Assembly (NCBI GenBank): GCA_014529385.2
Contig: CM043962.1
Coordinates: 127,169,470-127,233,469, forward strand
From: Adiantum capillus-veneris
Taxonomy: Eukaryota; Streptophyta; Polypodiopsida; Polypodiales; Pteridaceae
Reading direction: 5' to 3'
Length of the DNA: 64,000 nucleotides
This document shows positions 9,661-21,350 of the stretch, piece after piece. Position 1 is the stretch's first letter. Each line of letters starts with the position of its first letter. A program made the position numbers and the translations under genes. The notes below the pieces were generated by a model that saw only the letters and a program-made list of their open reading frames with translations, was not told where the DNA came from and made no database searches.

Positions 9661-10790
9661 TGGTGGTACAAGTGAGGAGAAGCTCTTGCAAAGAGAAATC
9701 TTCTCTTCAAGATTTTTGGGATTGACATCTGAGGGTTCTGTATCTTATAGAAAATTTAATGATTTACCCAAGTGGGGGAAATAGTATGTTTCAAGCACTC
9801 AAAGTGAATTGTAGGGATGTGATGTGCTGGAACCAAATGATGTGATTTCAGAAATCTTCGAAGAGATTTCTTATTTTGACACTATGCAAGATCTTGAGGA
9901 TATCATCAAAAACAGGTTAGAAAGTGGAAACGAATTTGTTAAGGTGCACTCAATGGACTTGATGAAGAGCTGGACATATACTAGGCACTTATGCATATTG
10001 AGGATGACTTGGGTAAAGAAGTTGAAGCACAACTAGAGACGAGGTACAAGACAGTTGCAAATAAAGTGAGATCAGTGGCTACACCTCTACCAGAGGGAAG
10101 TGATGGGGTGATTAAAGAAGCTTCTCGATAGCCTATGCTCAAAAATCCTAAGAACATTGGGCATAAATTCACTAAAGAGACATTGCAACAACTGAAGATT
10201 GGAGAATATGGTTTTCTCAACAAAGAGGAAATCAAGTGCTTTCAAGGTATGCTAAAAAAACACGGTAAAGCTTTTTCTTTTGAGCCAAGTGATATTGGGT
10301 GTGTGGATTATGGTTATATTCACTGTTCCTCACATGTCATGAAGCTTACGTCCCATTCCAATTCCTAAATCTCACTTGCCAAAGCTTATCAATTTGCTTG
10401 AGAAGATACGAATGGGAATTTTTGAGCCATCATGTGCACCATACTCTAACAGATGGTTCCTTGTTCCAAAGAAAAATGGTACTTTAAGGTTTATACAGAA
10501 TACGCAGCCGGTTAACAAGGTAACAATCTGCAATGTGGGTATTGGCCCAATTGTGGATGAATTTGCAAAGCCTTTGCAGGTAGATCACTTTACTCTATGG
10601 GTGATCTTTACTCTAGAAATGATTAATTTCAGTTATCTTTGCAGAGCAGGGATCTTACTACAATGCGTACACCTCTTAGGTTGGTAAGGATGTTCACTCT
10701 ACCACATGGTCCTACTAATTCTGTTGCTCATATGATGAATGGCATGAATAAGGTATTAAGGGACTTTATTCCTCATGTCTTGAGGCTCCA
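9660..10790 (+). pseudogene. Gypsy A linker and reverse transcriptase N-terminal half
   Basis: The linker (ISEIFEEISYFDTMQDLEDI) has a close sister on the minus strand at 26450-26863. RT begins near 10330 with LRPIPIPKSHLPKLINLL, then SCAPYSNRWF and PKKNGTLRFI, then after a frameshift VDEF, then LTTMRTPLRLVRMFTLPHG and NSVAHMMNGMNKVLRDFIP near 10650-10770. The fingers are present, but the DDIP/YxDD catalytic loop is gone: the frame jumps near 10790 straight to RNase H. The RT cannot be active. Confidence 0.8.
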
Positions 10791-10793
10791 ACC

Positions 10794-11384
10794 TTGAGGA
10801 AAATCAACTATAAATGCGGAAGGCGAGTAATTTTAACAGTTGACACTAGCGCGATAGGTATTGGGTGGGCTATAGGTCAACATGATCAAGAAGGGCACAG
10901 GTATGCGGTTCGATTTGGAGCAAAAGTGCTCAATGCTTGCCAAAGAGGCTATCCACATGTTAAGAAAGAACTTTGGAACGTTTCTACTGCTCTAAGGTCT
11001 GATAAAGAATACTTTATTGGAGCTTGAGTCGTGGTAGAGACATATTGCTTGCCACTGATAGGGATGATTGCAAATTGCTCTATTCCGGATATTGCTATGT
11101 TGCAATGGATAGCCTATATTAACTCTCTTAACCCTGAATTTTTTTGTATTGCAGGTAGAGATAGTCTTGTTGTAGATATGTTATCAAGAGCTAGGTTTGA
11201 AGATGAAGAAGAGATGCTGACCAGAAGTGATGATGCTGGGTTGAAGCTCTATACGTCTTCTTATCTACATAAAAATTGTGGTAATCTTGCTCATATTTTT
11301 GAGGTATTTTTTAAGGAGTTCTATGATGGAGAATGGATTTTGATCGGTTGCTACCTTAACACTCTTACTAAGCATGAAGGGTGA
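10794..11384 (+). pseudogene. Gypsy A RNase H and connection
   Basis: The frame 10794-11027 reads ILTVDTSAIGIGWAIGQ, the first acidic block of a Gypsy RNase H, then FGAKVLNACQRGYPHVKKEL, the second acid. After one stop it continues 11031-11384 with WIAYINSLNPEFF and RDSLVVDMLSR, the last RNase H block, in which D marks the DALSR-type motif. It normally degrades the RNA of the RNA-DNA hybrid in the particle. Only one stop and no frameshift break it. Confidence 0.78.
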
Positions 11385-11389
11385 AAGGA

Positions 11390-12384
11390 TCAAGAGTATA
11401 AAAAGATCAGAAGGCAAGCTTACATCTATTTTCTAAAGGATGGACATTTATGGAAGCAACCAAAACACTCTAGAGGGGTACCTCAATGGGTTGTTTATAA
11501 TAAAGCAACTCAATAGTAGGTTATCAAAGAATTTCATGAAAGTTTATGGGATGGACACGGAGGGGTCTGGGAAGCTTTTGTCAAGATTAAGGATCATTAC
11601 TGGTGGAAAGGCATGTATAAGGATGTGGCTTAGTTTGTGGAGACATGCTTAATATGCCAACAATATTCTAATGTGCGACATCGAGATGGATTGCATCCTA
11701 CCTATCCACTCGCTATGCACTACAAGTGGATGGTAGACCTGATTACCATGCCAGTGGGTATTTGGAAGATGCTATACATTGTTCTTGCTAGAGAAGATAT
11801 TACTAATCAGGTGGAAGGCAGAGATTTGCGCATCAAAGCTACCAGTTTTGTATGTAAGTTTTTGCTTGAGGATGTTATTTCTAGGTATGGATGTGTTGGT
11901 AGAATTACTGTTGATAGAGGAGAGCTGGATGTAGATGAAGCTCGGGATTTCTTTGCTCGCTTGGGAATTAAATTGGCTTTCACTACAACATACAATCCAA
12001 AGGGCAATGGTAAAAGTGAAAGAGGGCATCCGCCTATTGTTAAAGCTTTAACAAAGGCATGCCAGGGACATATTGGTGATTGGCATAAAATCCTACCATT
12101 TTCTTTATGGGGTGATCAAACTACACATAGTTTTTTTATATGTTTTATGCCATTTGAGCTAATGTATGGGCAAAAACCCATTATGCCTACAAAGGAAGTG
12201 GTTATTTCTTGGACCGTAATGCCATGGGAAGAAGATATGTCTACAGAATATTTTCTTGCTTTGCACATTTGCCAAATTGAAAGGCGTCAAGAAGATATTG
12301 AACAGGCTAAAATAATTCTTAAAGAAACAAGGTTGAAGAATAAAGGAGCATTTGATGGCAAGCGCTGACTACGACCTCATGCTA
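11390..12384 (+). pseudogene. Gypsy A integrase, interrupted by DNA transposon
   Basis: The HHCC zinc domain lies at 11520-11660 in two frames (HES, GHGGVWEA, ETCLICQQ). The core follows in the 243-aa open frame 11637-12368: MVDLITMP (first D), ITVDRGELD (second D) and NPKGNGKSERGH (E). The C-terminus continues past a TGA at 12366 (CGA-type) into LRPHAI and is cut at 12385 by TTAA and the CACTAG end of a DNA transposon. The rest of the C-terminal domain was not found on the other side. Confidence 0.82.
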
Positions 12385-12388
12385 TTAA

Positions 12389-12840
12389 CACTAGTTCTGT
12401 AATTGGACACTTAAGTGTCTTGAGACACTAAAGTGTCTTGTTTTCCTTCCAAGTTTTGGAAATTTATTTGTCAAGCTAGAAAGAAGTTTTTAATACCTTG
12501 CTTCTACCATAGGTTGGTCATGAGGGAAAGGAAACACTCGATTTTTCTCCATGTCAAAATACAATCTGTATGGATAGAATTATGGTAAGTTCTAAGTCAT
12601 AAATTTTAGTAAAATTTCAAGTTGTTTTGCCAAAAAGATCATAAAATTCTTATATCTTTTTGTAGAGATGGCCATTTTTATGTTTATAAAAGCCAAGTGT
12701 TACAAAACAATGGAATGCACTTTCTCTCATGTTTCCAGTGAGAAAGTTTAGATCCTACTTGCTACCAAAATCTTTTGTAATTCTCACTGCAGAAAATTTG
12801 TTCCCATGGGTGTATCTCAAATGAATCATAGTACTAGGAT
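12389..12840 (+). mobile_element. Truncated TTAA/CACTAG DNA transposon
   Basis: TTAA at 12385-12388 is followed by CACTAG and then, after a GTAATT spacer, a perfect 14-bp palindrome GACACTTAAGTGTC (12406-12419) and a near-palindrome at 12424-12437. The complete element at 44091-45429 has the same layout (TTAA, CACTAG, GTAAT, GGACA hairpin). Interior blocks also match (CATGAG...AAACTCGA...TTTTT at about 12520-12550 against 44220-44250). No right terminal repeat was found before Gypsy B resumes near 12849, so the right boundary is approximate. Confidence 0.65.
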
Positions 12841-12848
12841 CTCGGATT

Positions 12849-13395
12849 ATGGAGTTGCAAGAGTTCCAAGACTCTTTCAAGGTAGAAGATAGTGTGCGTG
12901 CACAATTGGCATGGATTCTCACTTATAGGGTACATGAGAAGGAGATTAAGGTGCCTGAAGTAAACACGCTACCATTGCCACCACCTAAAAGTATTCCTGA
13001 TGCTTTTACCTTGTTCTTTGATGGAGCTTTTCGATGAGTCACCGGAAAAGCAGGGGGAGGGCTAGTGTTGTTCAACCGAAGTGGAGAGGTGGTCATGAAA
13101 GAGAAGGTCAATCTACCAGGTTCAACTAGCAACAATGAAGCAGAATACGACACACTACTTCATGGTTTGAAGATGTGCATTAGTCAAGGTATACAATGTC
13201 TCATGGCAAGGGGGGATGCACTTCTCATTGTGAAGAAAATCTTAGGCATTTGTGCATGCAAGAATGAAAGCCTCAGGACAAAGGTTCATGCCATTCGTAG
13301 GTTTTTTAATCAGTTTGAAGAAGTGCAACCATATCATATTCCTAGGAAAAAAAATGAAGATGCCAATTTACTTGCACAACAAGCAATTACATCTG
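12849..13395 (+). pseudogene. Gypsy B RNase H (Tat-type additional RNase H)
   Basis: LTLFFDGAFR-type start near 13010 (TLFFDGAF), a TGA at 13035 that replaces a CGA-type codon, then GGGLVLFNRSGEVV, TSNNEAEYDTLLHGL, MARGDALLIVKKILG and HIPRKKNEDANLLAQQA. This is the FDG...NNEAEY...GD...HIPR.N..AD pattern of the extra RNase H domain of plant Tat-lineage elements. The D of the usual NxxAD motif is present as DANLLA. The sequence upstream is lost at the junction with the DNA transposon remnant. Confidence 0.8.
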
Positions 13396-14740
13396 TTGAT
13401 GAAGTAGTGCACGTCATCATGCTGGCAACATTTGTCAAACAACTGAGATACCAGGGATTGGAGTCATTGGCTCCCATTATTGGCTACATTTTGGAGGGCG
13501 AGTTTCCACAAGACTTCACAAAAGCTCAAAAGAGGAGACTCATGAAAAAGGCAAGTTTCTATCTCTTCCTAGAAGGCTCCCTCTATCAAAGAGGGAAGGA
13601 TCAAGTGTGTAGAAGAGTACCAGCTATCGAGGAAGTTCTAGCCATTCTAAAAGTTTTGCATGAAGAGGCATGTGGGGGTCATTTTGCCCAAGAATTAACT
13701 GTGAAGAATATTTTTCTTGCGGGGTATGTTTGGCCAAGCTTGCATGTGGATGTCCAACATTGGTGTAAAAGTTGTCACAACTGTCATGTAAATGGAAATA
13801 AAAGGTTGGTGCATGGTCCAAGGCAAATAGTGCTTGCAAGTGGACCCTTTGAAAAATGGGGCATTGATGCTATGGGTCCTCTGCAGAACAAATAATGGTA
13901 AACTCTACATTCTATTGGTGGTAGACTACATGACTAGGTGGGTAGAGGCTCAAAGTGTGGCAAGGGTAAATGGAAAAACAGTGAGCAGGTTTGTCTACAA
14001 TAATATTTGTTGTAGATTTAGCACACCTGTGGAGATTGTTTCTGATAATGGTCCAGGGTTCAGGAAGGGTTTACTCATAGAAGTTTGTGAAGAGCTTCAC
14101 ATTCTACATGGTCATAGCACACCCTACTACCCACAGTCAAATGGTGTTTGGTGGAGAAGGCTAATGGTGTCATTGCAGGCATCATTAGGAAGATGGTGCA
14201 AAACAAGACAAAGTTGTGGGATGACTTCTTGGATGGTTCCTTGTGGGCATATCAAACCACATATAGGGAGGCAAAAGAGTTCACACCATTTCACTTGGTG
14301 TATGGTCAAGAGGCTTTGCAGCCTATTGAGCTCAACATCCCAACAATACGGCTTCATGGATGAGGTGCAAAAGATGATCAAGAGGTATGGATGGATTGAC
14401 TTCTTACACTAGTGGAGCTTGAGTGGAAAAGAGAAGAAGCCTATGAGTGCTACAAGAGGAAAGCTACACAAGTGAAGGAGAAGCTTGATAAGAAACTCAA
14501 GGACAAAGGCATCAAGGAAGGAGATCTTGTGCTAAGGTATGACAATCAACTTGATAATCATTTTGATGCCAAATTTTAAACCAGATGGCAAGGGCCATAC
14601 ATAGTCAAGAAGGCTTTCAATTCAAGTTACTATGAGCTTATGGACTTGAATGGTTAAGAACACTCTAGGAAGGTAAACAGGTATCACTTGAAGCCCTATT
14701 TGAGTCGCCTTCTACCAAAGGATCTACCGAAGGACTGTCA
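13396..14740 (+). pseudogene. Gypsy B integrase
   Basis: Continues in the same 276-aa frame: zinc domain LHEEACGGHFA and CKSCHNCHVNGN, then WGIDAMGP (first D). A frameshift near 13885 moves to VVDYMTRWVEA, then EIVSDNGPGF (second D) and HSTPYYPQSNG; a second frameshift near 14150 moves to VEKANGVI (E), then AYQTTYREAKEFTPFHLVYG. The C-terminal domain follows near 14420-14690 with GDLVLRYDNQLDNHF, RWQGPYIVKKAFNSSYYEL and VNRYHLKPYL. All catalytic residues are visible but split over three frames. Confidence 0.85.
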
Positions 14741-14898
14741 AAAAACGACTATCTTATGTAAGTTTTGTTGCATGAAGCACGAGTGTGACAAGAATCCACA
14801 CAATGAAAATCCTGTCAAGGGACCAAATATCATAGAGGACTCAAAAGCACTCTCTTTGCAAAAGATGCTTTATGATGGTACATGAATATACCATCATC

Positions 14899-14910
14899 CT
14901 GGGGGAGGGC
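14899..14910 (+). other. Gypsy B polypurine tract
   Basis: CTGGGGGAGGGC, followed by TAA and TGATAGCC, after the integrase end. Confidence 0.75.
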
Positions 14911-16522
14911 TAATGATAGCCGTTTTTCGGCTCTCCGTAATTGCCATAGTGAGTTACCTCACCCTACTAAAATCACCTAAACACTGTGGCTATTCTTACC
15001 TTTTCATTGTACATAGGCATATGTGAGTTAGGGGACTTTCCCCATATCTTCTTAAAACCCTCAGCTAGCTAGTCACTAGGCTAGTTGAGCCAAAACATAA
15101 ATAAAATAAAAAAAAGAAAATATATTATGGTCCATTTGTGTGTATATATTTCATTATACATAGGAACTAAATATAGGATTTTTTCATAATTATTTTGGTA
15201 TTTATTTAAATATTTCTACCTAGGTGTGCGTTATTTTCCTATATATGCTATGGACACCCATTACCATAATATTTTTACCTATGTATTCTATAAAAAATCA
15301 TTCCATACAGGCTTCTCTCATTTTTGGGCGAGAATCCACTCCAAGGGAAAACTTCAAAAATACCTTTCACCATCAGTCATTGCCTTTTACTAAATTCCTA
15401 TTTCCTAGAGGTATTTTTTATTATCTCTTGTAAACAAATATACTTCAATAAAAACAAATAAGGGTCCCCTCATTTGATTCCTTATATTTTCATATATCTC
15501 TTTTTTCCATTTTATATTTATATATAGATGACACTATTCTAGATTTCACAAATTGCTTATATATACTAGCCTATTCTTTCCCATCTTATCCATGTATTAT
15601 ATTTTTCATACTCCACAACCATGCATATTTTCAAACCCCTAAGAATCAATTAGGTCATGCTCTCATGCAAGGAGGGGCTCACCTTTGGAGCCATATGCAA
15701 AAGCAACAAAAGGAGGGAAATTGAAGACTTTTTTGTGAAGAAAACAGGTATTTTGGTGGGGTTTTTTATATCCCTTTCCACTCCGAATTTGAAGCAGTGG
15801 TCAAAAGAGAAAATGTGGACTGGGAGCTAAATAATCACCTCAAAACTTTTGGTGATTTCTGGAACAGCCACCAGTTAGCTAGGATTTTTTTAGTGGATCT
15901 TAGTGTGCCCACTTTTCTCACAAGTAGCACATAGTCTTCTCTCACCTCTTTCCACACTTCTACACACAGACACACTCATTCCTCTCAATCTCTCACTCAA
16001 ACCTGCACCTTTCATGGTTTCTCTCACCTTCTTCACCATTAACCTCCCCTCTTACTCCCATAGCTCTCATATGAGCTCTCCATGTACATACACCATCTCT
16101 ATGCCTCTCTCTATTACTTCCAAAGTACAATTCCATCTTACCCCTTCTCTATATACATAAAAAACAGCATGTAAACCATGATTAACCTCTGAAAATTTAG
16201 AGATATCTCATCAATGGAATTGCCATTTTCATCGCGATAATCAACCTTGGCGGTGGTGGCGTAAAGAAGAGAAGACGAAGAAGAGGATTGATAGTCATTT
16301 TGGGAACCTACACAAGCAAGTCCAAAACTTCTTCAAGCTTCACCATCACAAGGATTTCCTCACTTAATTCAACCATCTTACTTCAACCATCCACCCCATT
16401 CTACCCATTGTAAATATATCATTAACTTTCTAGTGATTACTAACACTAACCACTAACATACTAACACAAAATAACCATTGACTAACCATAAAAGACACCT
16501 CACCTCAATACATGTGCATAGT

Positions 16523-16524
<2 letters not shown>

Positions 16525-16575
<51 letters not shown>
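16525..16575. repeat. (CT)25 microsatellite in LTR
   Basis: 51-bp CT run about 170 bp upstream of the LTR TATA box. Confidence 0.96.
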
Positions 16576-16577
<2 letters not shown>

Positions 16578-16747
16578 CTTACTTAAAACTCTACTTTCAC
16601 CTTATCTACCATCAATAATGCTCTCTTTTGAGCCCACATCCATGACTCAAGCAGACCCGCAATGTTTGGATATTCAGCAAATCATAATCCTGATTTGTTA
16701 TCTTGTAAATTAGGATTTTCAAATAATCTTAATGAGGATCTCCAACC

Positions 16748-16755
16748 TATAAATA
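16748..16755 (+). promoter_or_regulatory. LTR TATA box
   Basis: TATAAATA in the context CCTATAAATAGGC, a strong plant core promoter motif in U3. Confidence 0.7.
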
Positions 16756-16958
16756 GGCTCCTCTCTTTCTTGTAAAAAAACCTCCAATATCTCACATAGC
16801 ACCTCAACACTCTATGCGTGAGAAGAGACTTAGGCGTAGCAACCACTTTGTCAGCTTCACTTTTGGTGTGAGAGAAGCTTTCAAGCTACACATTGCAAGT
16901 GAGAGAGTGTGAGTTCCAAAAATCTCAAAACCACTATTGTATATGCTCCTTTATCATC

Positions 16959-16964
16959 AATAAA
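16959..16964 (+). terminator. LTR polyadenylation signal
   Basis: AATAAA in ATCAATAAATTGAGG, 211 bp after the TATA box. Confidence 0.5.
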
Positions 16965-17762
16965 TTGAGGTTTGGTACATCAAAGGCGTGATTTGACGTT
17001 CAAATCTTCGTCTTTCCATTTGTGCAATATGGTTTGGTGAATTCAAGGTGACTTGTCTATTTTAAGTTTCTATCGGTTGATCTTGTTTTTAGAAAGAGTT
17101 TTAGTGTGTTTTCATTGCCAAATTTTTGTCCATTGTAAGAGGATGTTGTGGTGAGAGGTCTCCCACACCCTAAGACAATGTGTGTGTTTTGGCAATGTTT
17201 AGCAATCACTAAGCATTGAGTGAGTTTTGTACAAGCTCTACGATAGCATCATAATGAACCATCTCCATTTGCAAGTCACAAATAAGGTATTACACAAGAT
17301 CCATTCCTCTCTCTCTTCCCTTTGCTCTAGCTCTCTCTAGTCCATTTTGTGTGTGTCTTGGTGTGAGGTTGCTTGTGTGTGTGTTTTTTGTGGTGCCTCT
17401 TCTTGGTTGTCACAAAATCACTCTTGCATCTTAGTTTTCATACCATAACTAGGTGGTGCCCCAATCTTGTTTGGGTTTGGTTGTGGGTTTGTTGTTGTGT
17501 TTGTGCTTGTGGCTGCCCTGTCCCCAATTGAATAGCATGGGAGCCTTGAGGGGTCTTTAGAGGTCACCTCTCTTGTTGCCCACCCCGGACCACCTCATTA
17601 CCAAAACACTGAACCCGCTTGCACCTCAAATTTCTCAAAACTCTTCCACATGCATGTGCCTTTTCTTGGACTTGAGTTATGACCAATAAATAAAGAAATA
17701 CCAAAAGGAGTGCGAGTCTTTGAACCCAATTCTTTCGGGTGCAAAAATCCATCGTGTCGTGT

Positions 17763-17765
<3 letters not shown>

Positions 17766-17824
<59 letters not shown>
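17766..17824. repeat. (CT)29 microsatellite
   Basis: Pure CT run of 59 bp. Confidence 0.97.
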
Positions 17825-17827
<3 letters not shown>

Positions 17828-18221
17828 ATTGATTTGTCACTTGGAGTGTCCAAGACTATTAGAGCAGCTCTCTTGTATTTTCCTTATTCCTCTTCTTCTT
17901 CCTCCTCACCATCCTATGACATTAGAACTTCCATGTGTCTACCTCCCTTTCCCTCCATTTTTGTTTTGTGTTTATGCATGTAAATCCGTGAGCTTTCTTG
18001 ACACGATTCCACCATCACTAAAATTGTACTTATCCTTCTTCTTCTTTTGCGATCTCTTTTCATTGTACAACCAGACAATTGGTTTTTGCATGGCTGCCTA
18101 TGTTGTTGGCTAGGTAGAGAAAATTTTCCAAGTTATGAGTGTCAGATGTAAGATGTGATGAAATTAATCTAGATATTTGAGAAGGGTACATAGAAGTGGG
18201 GTTAGCTGGAAATAAGAGAGT

Positions 18222-18286
18222 CAAAAGGGACACCAGAGAGCATGTATATAAACCAAAAGGGACACGAGAGAGCGTGTACATAAAGC
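18222..18286 (+). repeat. Two-copy 32-33 bp tandem repeat
   Basis: AAAAGGGACACCAGAGAGCA...ATATAAACC is followed at once by AAAAGGGACACGAGAGAGCG...ACATAAAGCC, with a few changes between copies. Confidence 0.7.
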
Positions 18287-18345
18287 CCACACTACGAAAT
18301 GTGCAAGAAGGAAGGAGCTTCAGATGCAAACACTAAGAAGCAAAT

Positions 18346-18350
<5 letters not shown>

Positions 18351-18420
<70 letters not shown>
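18351..18420. repeat. (GA)35 microsatellite
   Basis: Pure 70-bp GA run followed by GATGATGATG. Confidence 0.97.
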
Positions 18421-18424
<4 letters not shown>

Positions 18425-18756
18425 GATGATGTTGTATGTATGTGGCCTAAGTTGAGAAGTGCAATGACATTGTATAACAAAGCAATGCCTATGAGAGCTA
18501 AGCTATAATCGAGCTCATGGGGTATCCCTCAAAACTGCACTACAAGTTGGTGAAGTGGCTGACCTATTAAATGCACCATAACTCCTCCCTAGTCCTATGT
18601 TCCCAAATCTTTAAGTGCTTCCAAGGCATCCTGAGGGACCTGACCATTTATCCCTTCAACTCTATACTCTTTGCATGCAACATCGACCTCGGCTACATTC
18701 AGCTATGGCCTCTCTTTTTTATCTCAAGTTATATTTAAAATTTTCTTCAAAAATAA

Positions 18757-18908
<152 letters not shown>

Positions 18909-19351
18909 AAAGAAGAAGGATGAGGATGAGGAGCATCAATAGCATAAGAAGAAGAGAATAAAATCCTAAGAACGATCTCAAGAGACTTGAGAAAGAGGGG
19001 GTATCCTATTTTCTATGGATATATCTTTAAGTTAGGTAAAAACACTCAAAAATTTGATCTAGCACCACATGCTTTTGCAATGAAAATATAGCACGAGTCT
19101 CCTAAATTTTGTGAAGCCTGATTATTTGGAATCGCATTTAAGAATCAACATGTTTTCATTTGTTTTGGCAGAGTCAAGTTATCTATATAGATTCTTGCAT
19201 GCCTTCAAATTCAACTCTTTTTAGAACCAATTTTTGAATGGAATCCCATTCCATCCACCTTCTTGAGTAACTGGAATGGAGTCCCATTGCATCCAGCTTC
19301 TCAAGTAACTTGTTGTTGCATATCAATTTAGCCATTGAGACAAAGATAAGT

Positions 19352-19554
19352 TGTTACCATATACATGTGGTAGTGATGTGTGTGAACACACTTAGGACCG
19401 CCGGGGCATTTTTTCCCTCACTAAGAGGTTTTTCCCCCCGTGCATTGTATTTATGCCCATCACTCTAGGGATATCTTATCTTTCTATTGCATACTAAGTA
19501 ATACACTCCATGTAGCTGTCTGTGTTTTTTTTTCTTGCAACCCTAATTCTAGTA
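19352..19554 (+). repeat. Copia 2 5' LTR (203 bp)
   Basis: Starts TGTTACCATATACATGTGG and ends CCTAATTCTAGTA, where the sister LTR has CCAACA. It is homologous along its length to the LTR at 4759-4985 in the opposite orientation, with a few small gaps. Confidence 0.85.
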
Positions 19555-19571
19555 ATTAGTATCAAAGCAGG
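19555..19571 (+). other. Copia 2 primer-binding site (decayed)
   Basis: ATTAGTATCAAAGCAGG, the Met-tRNA-type site TGGTATCAGAGC with substitutions. Confidence 0.7.
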
Positions 19572-19930
19572 TTGCGACCTCTCGGGTTAAGTTTCCAGTA
19601 GGTCCAGCAGATTCTTGCTCACTTTATTCTGCTCTTTTTCTTCAATTTTTGTGAGCTTTGGCGAGCTTCCACATGTCAACAAATATTTTGGGAGACCTTG
19701 TAGAGTTTGGTGTGCTCAAATTTTTTATTTGGGCTCATTTTGGCCTCCATTTCCACTACAAGCAATATTGCACAAGCTATCTCATCATTTTGTGTAAGAT
19801 TTTGTCACTGTTGTTTTTATCATAACAGGTCCTTACAGACTTCTACAATTTGTGCTATATAGCACATGTTGTTCCCATTTCATTCATCCTCTTTTTGGGC
19901 AGTTTTCACATGAGGTGCAGGCATTCCACC

Positions 19931-20532
19931 ATGGTTGAAAACAACATAGATGTGTTCAAGGTGTTTGCAATTACCTATGTGGGCTCACATGATGCAACAT
20001 GTCCTTTTTTCAAAGGGCGTTTGGAGCATTGTGATTGGCATTGATGTATGTCCTGGTTCCGAGGATGTAGGCGATGTTCAGGATGTTGCAGGTTTTGGTG
20101 GCAAGATTGTTGCTGCCAGATCTATTTTGCCTATGGCTGAGCAAGCTCGTTGGGATGTAAACGATACGCAAGCTCATGCATTGATCCCATTGTCTATGAA
20201 GCACACTATTACTCCTCACATTTGTTCAGCAAAATCTGTAGAACAAGCTTAGGATATTTTTGTTGGTCTTTATGCAAGTCACAATGAGGCTAAAATTGCA
20301 TTGTTGTGTAAAGAGGTGGAGTCAAAGATTATGCATGAGGAAGATGGCATGAACACTTTCCTTGCTGGTGTTAAGGATATAAGAAACTTTATTTTGCAGG
20401 CGAAGTCATTTTGATATTTCTGTTGTGCAGACTATTCTTGATGGTTTTCCAGATTCTTGTGAAACTTTTGCTAGTCATTTGAGACTTATGACCCAAGGAA
20501 ATTTAGAAGTTGTCAAGTTTGATGCATTATGT
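19931..20532 (+). pseudogene. Copia 2 gag
   Basis: Starts MVENNIDVFKVFA and follows the gag at 4397 onwards through DVCPGSEDVGDVQDVAG, EQARWDVNDTQAHALI, HEEDGMNTFLAGVKDI and MTQGNLEVVKFDALC, with a deletion after FAITYV, one frameshift and stops. Where the sister has AKQAWDI this copy has a TAG for the Trp. It breaks off at 20532 in DALC where a foreign segment begins. The zinc knuckle and protease parts are missing. Confidence 0.85.
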
Positions 20533-21350
20533 GTTGGGTACAACAACCACTTGCAAGGGCGCAACATGACGTTGAGATTGGTGATTGATTAATGAGAGCA
20601 TGCTGTGAAATAGACAATGCATTTCAACCGAGCAGTATGACAGACAACAAAGCATCGCTTTAGTGATGAGTCAAAGTAGAACAAATGGCCTTTGGGTTTG
20701 TTGCACACTTGGGGCAATTCAAACCATGTGCTTGAAAGGACCTTGAAGAGTGGCATCCAGTTCATGAATTTAGTGCTTCTCGCTGGTCAGAGACTTGGGG
20801 CACGGATTCTAGCAGTGTTGAGACTTAGTGACCTTTCTCATCTCCTTCGATTTGCAATCTCTTCTCTTGTTCTTCTTCTTTTGTTCAATAACTAATCTGC
20901 AAATGCTTTAGGAATCATTGTGCTGACCCTTAATAAGCAAGGGGTTTGTTGGGAATGGCTCCCATCACCATACAAAAGGCTCGGCCACAAACACTGAGAT
21001 AATAAGATTCATTGCTAAATCTTCTCTTATTCAATGGCTGAAGGACTCGAGATGAAGAAAATTGAGATCCAAGACAATCATGCATGGGCAAAGGCTTGGT
21101 AGCCAAGAGATGCCAGTCAATGTAAAAGAAAGAAATTTTTACAATTCTTACTTAAACCTTTCCTTAATGAAGAGTAGTGGCACTTGTATATATGTACATG
21201 CACAAGCACTAATGGTGTTTGTAAACAGATTAGTGAATATTAATGCAGCCTATATACCTAATGCAAAAGAACTTGATTCAAACTTTAGCAAACACATTTT
21301 GCGCATCTAAATTTTGTACTCAATTTTGTACCGTTTCATGCAATTTTGTA
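20533..21350. mobile_element. Foreign segment inside Copia 2
   Basis: Between gag (to 20532) and the integrase zinc domain (from about 21351) lies about 820 bp with no Copia similarity; it replaces the gag end and protease. It begins TGTTGGGTACAACAAC, which resembles an LTR start, but no matching end or target duplication was found. No coding domain is visible. Confidence 0.5.

Larger units (their letters stand above)
14914..17300 (+). repeat. Gypsy B 3' LTR (end uncertain)
   Basis: Begins TGATAGCC after the polypurine tract. It holds a TATAAATA box (16748) and an AATAAA signal (16959), 211 bp apart, the order expected for U3-R. It is AT-rich and non-coding with a CT microsatellite. A second copy was not found, so the CA end is not fixed; it lies somewhere after 17000. 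Confidence 0.6.

Noticed and set aside
19000-19350. tRNA or other RNA genes
   Set aside because: No cloverleaf with A and B boxes was found here or elsewhere in the window by eye; a tRNAscan run would settle it.
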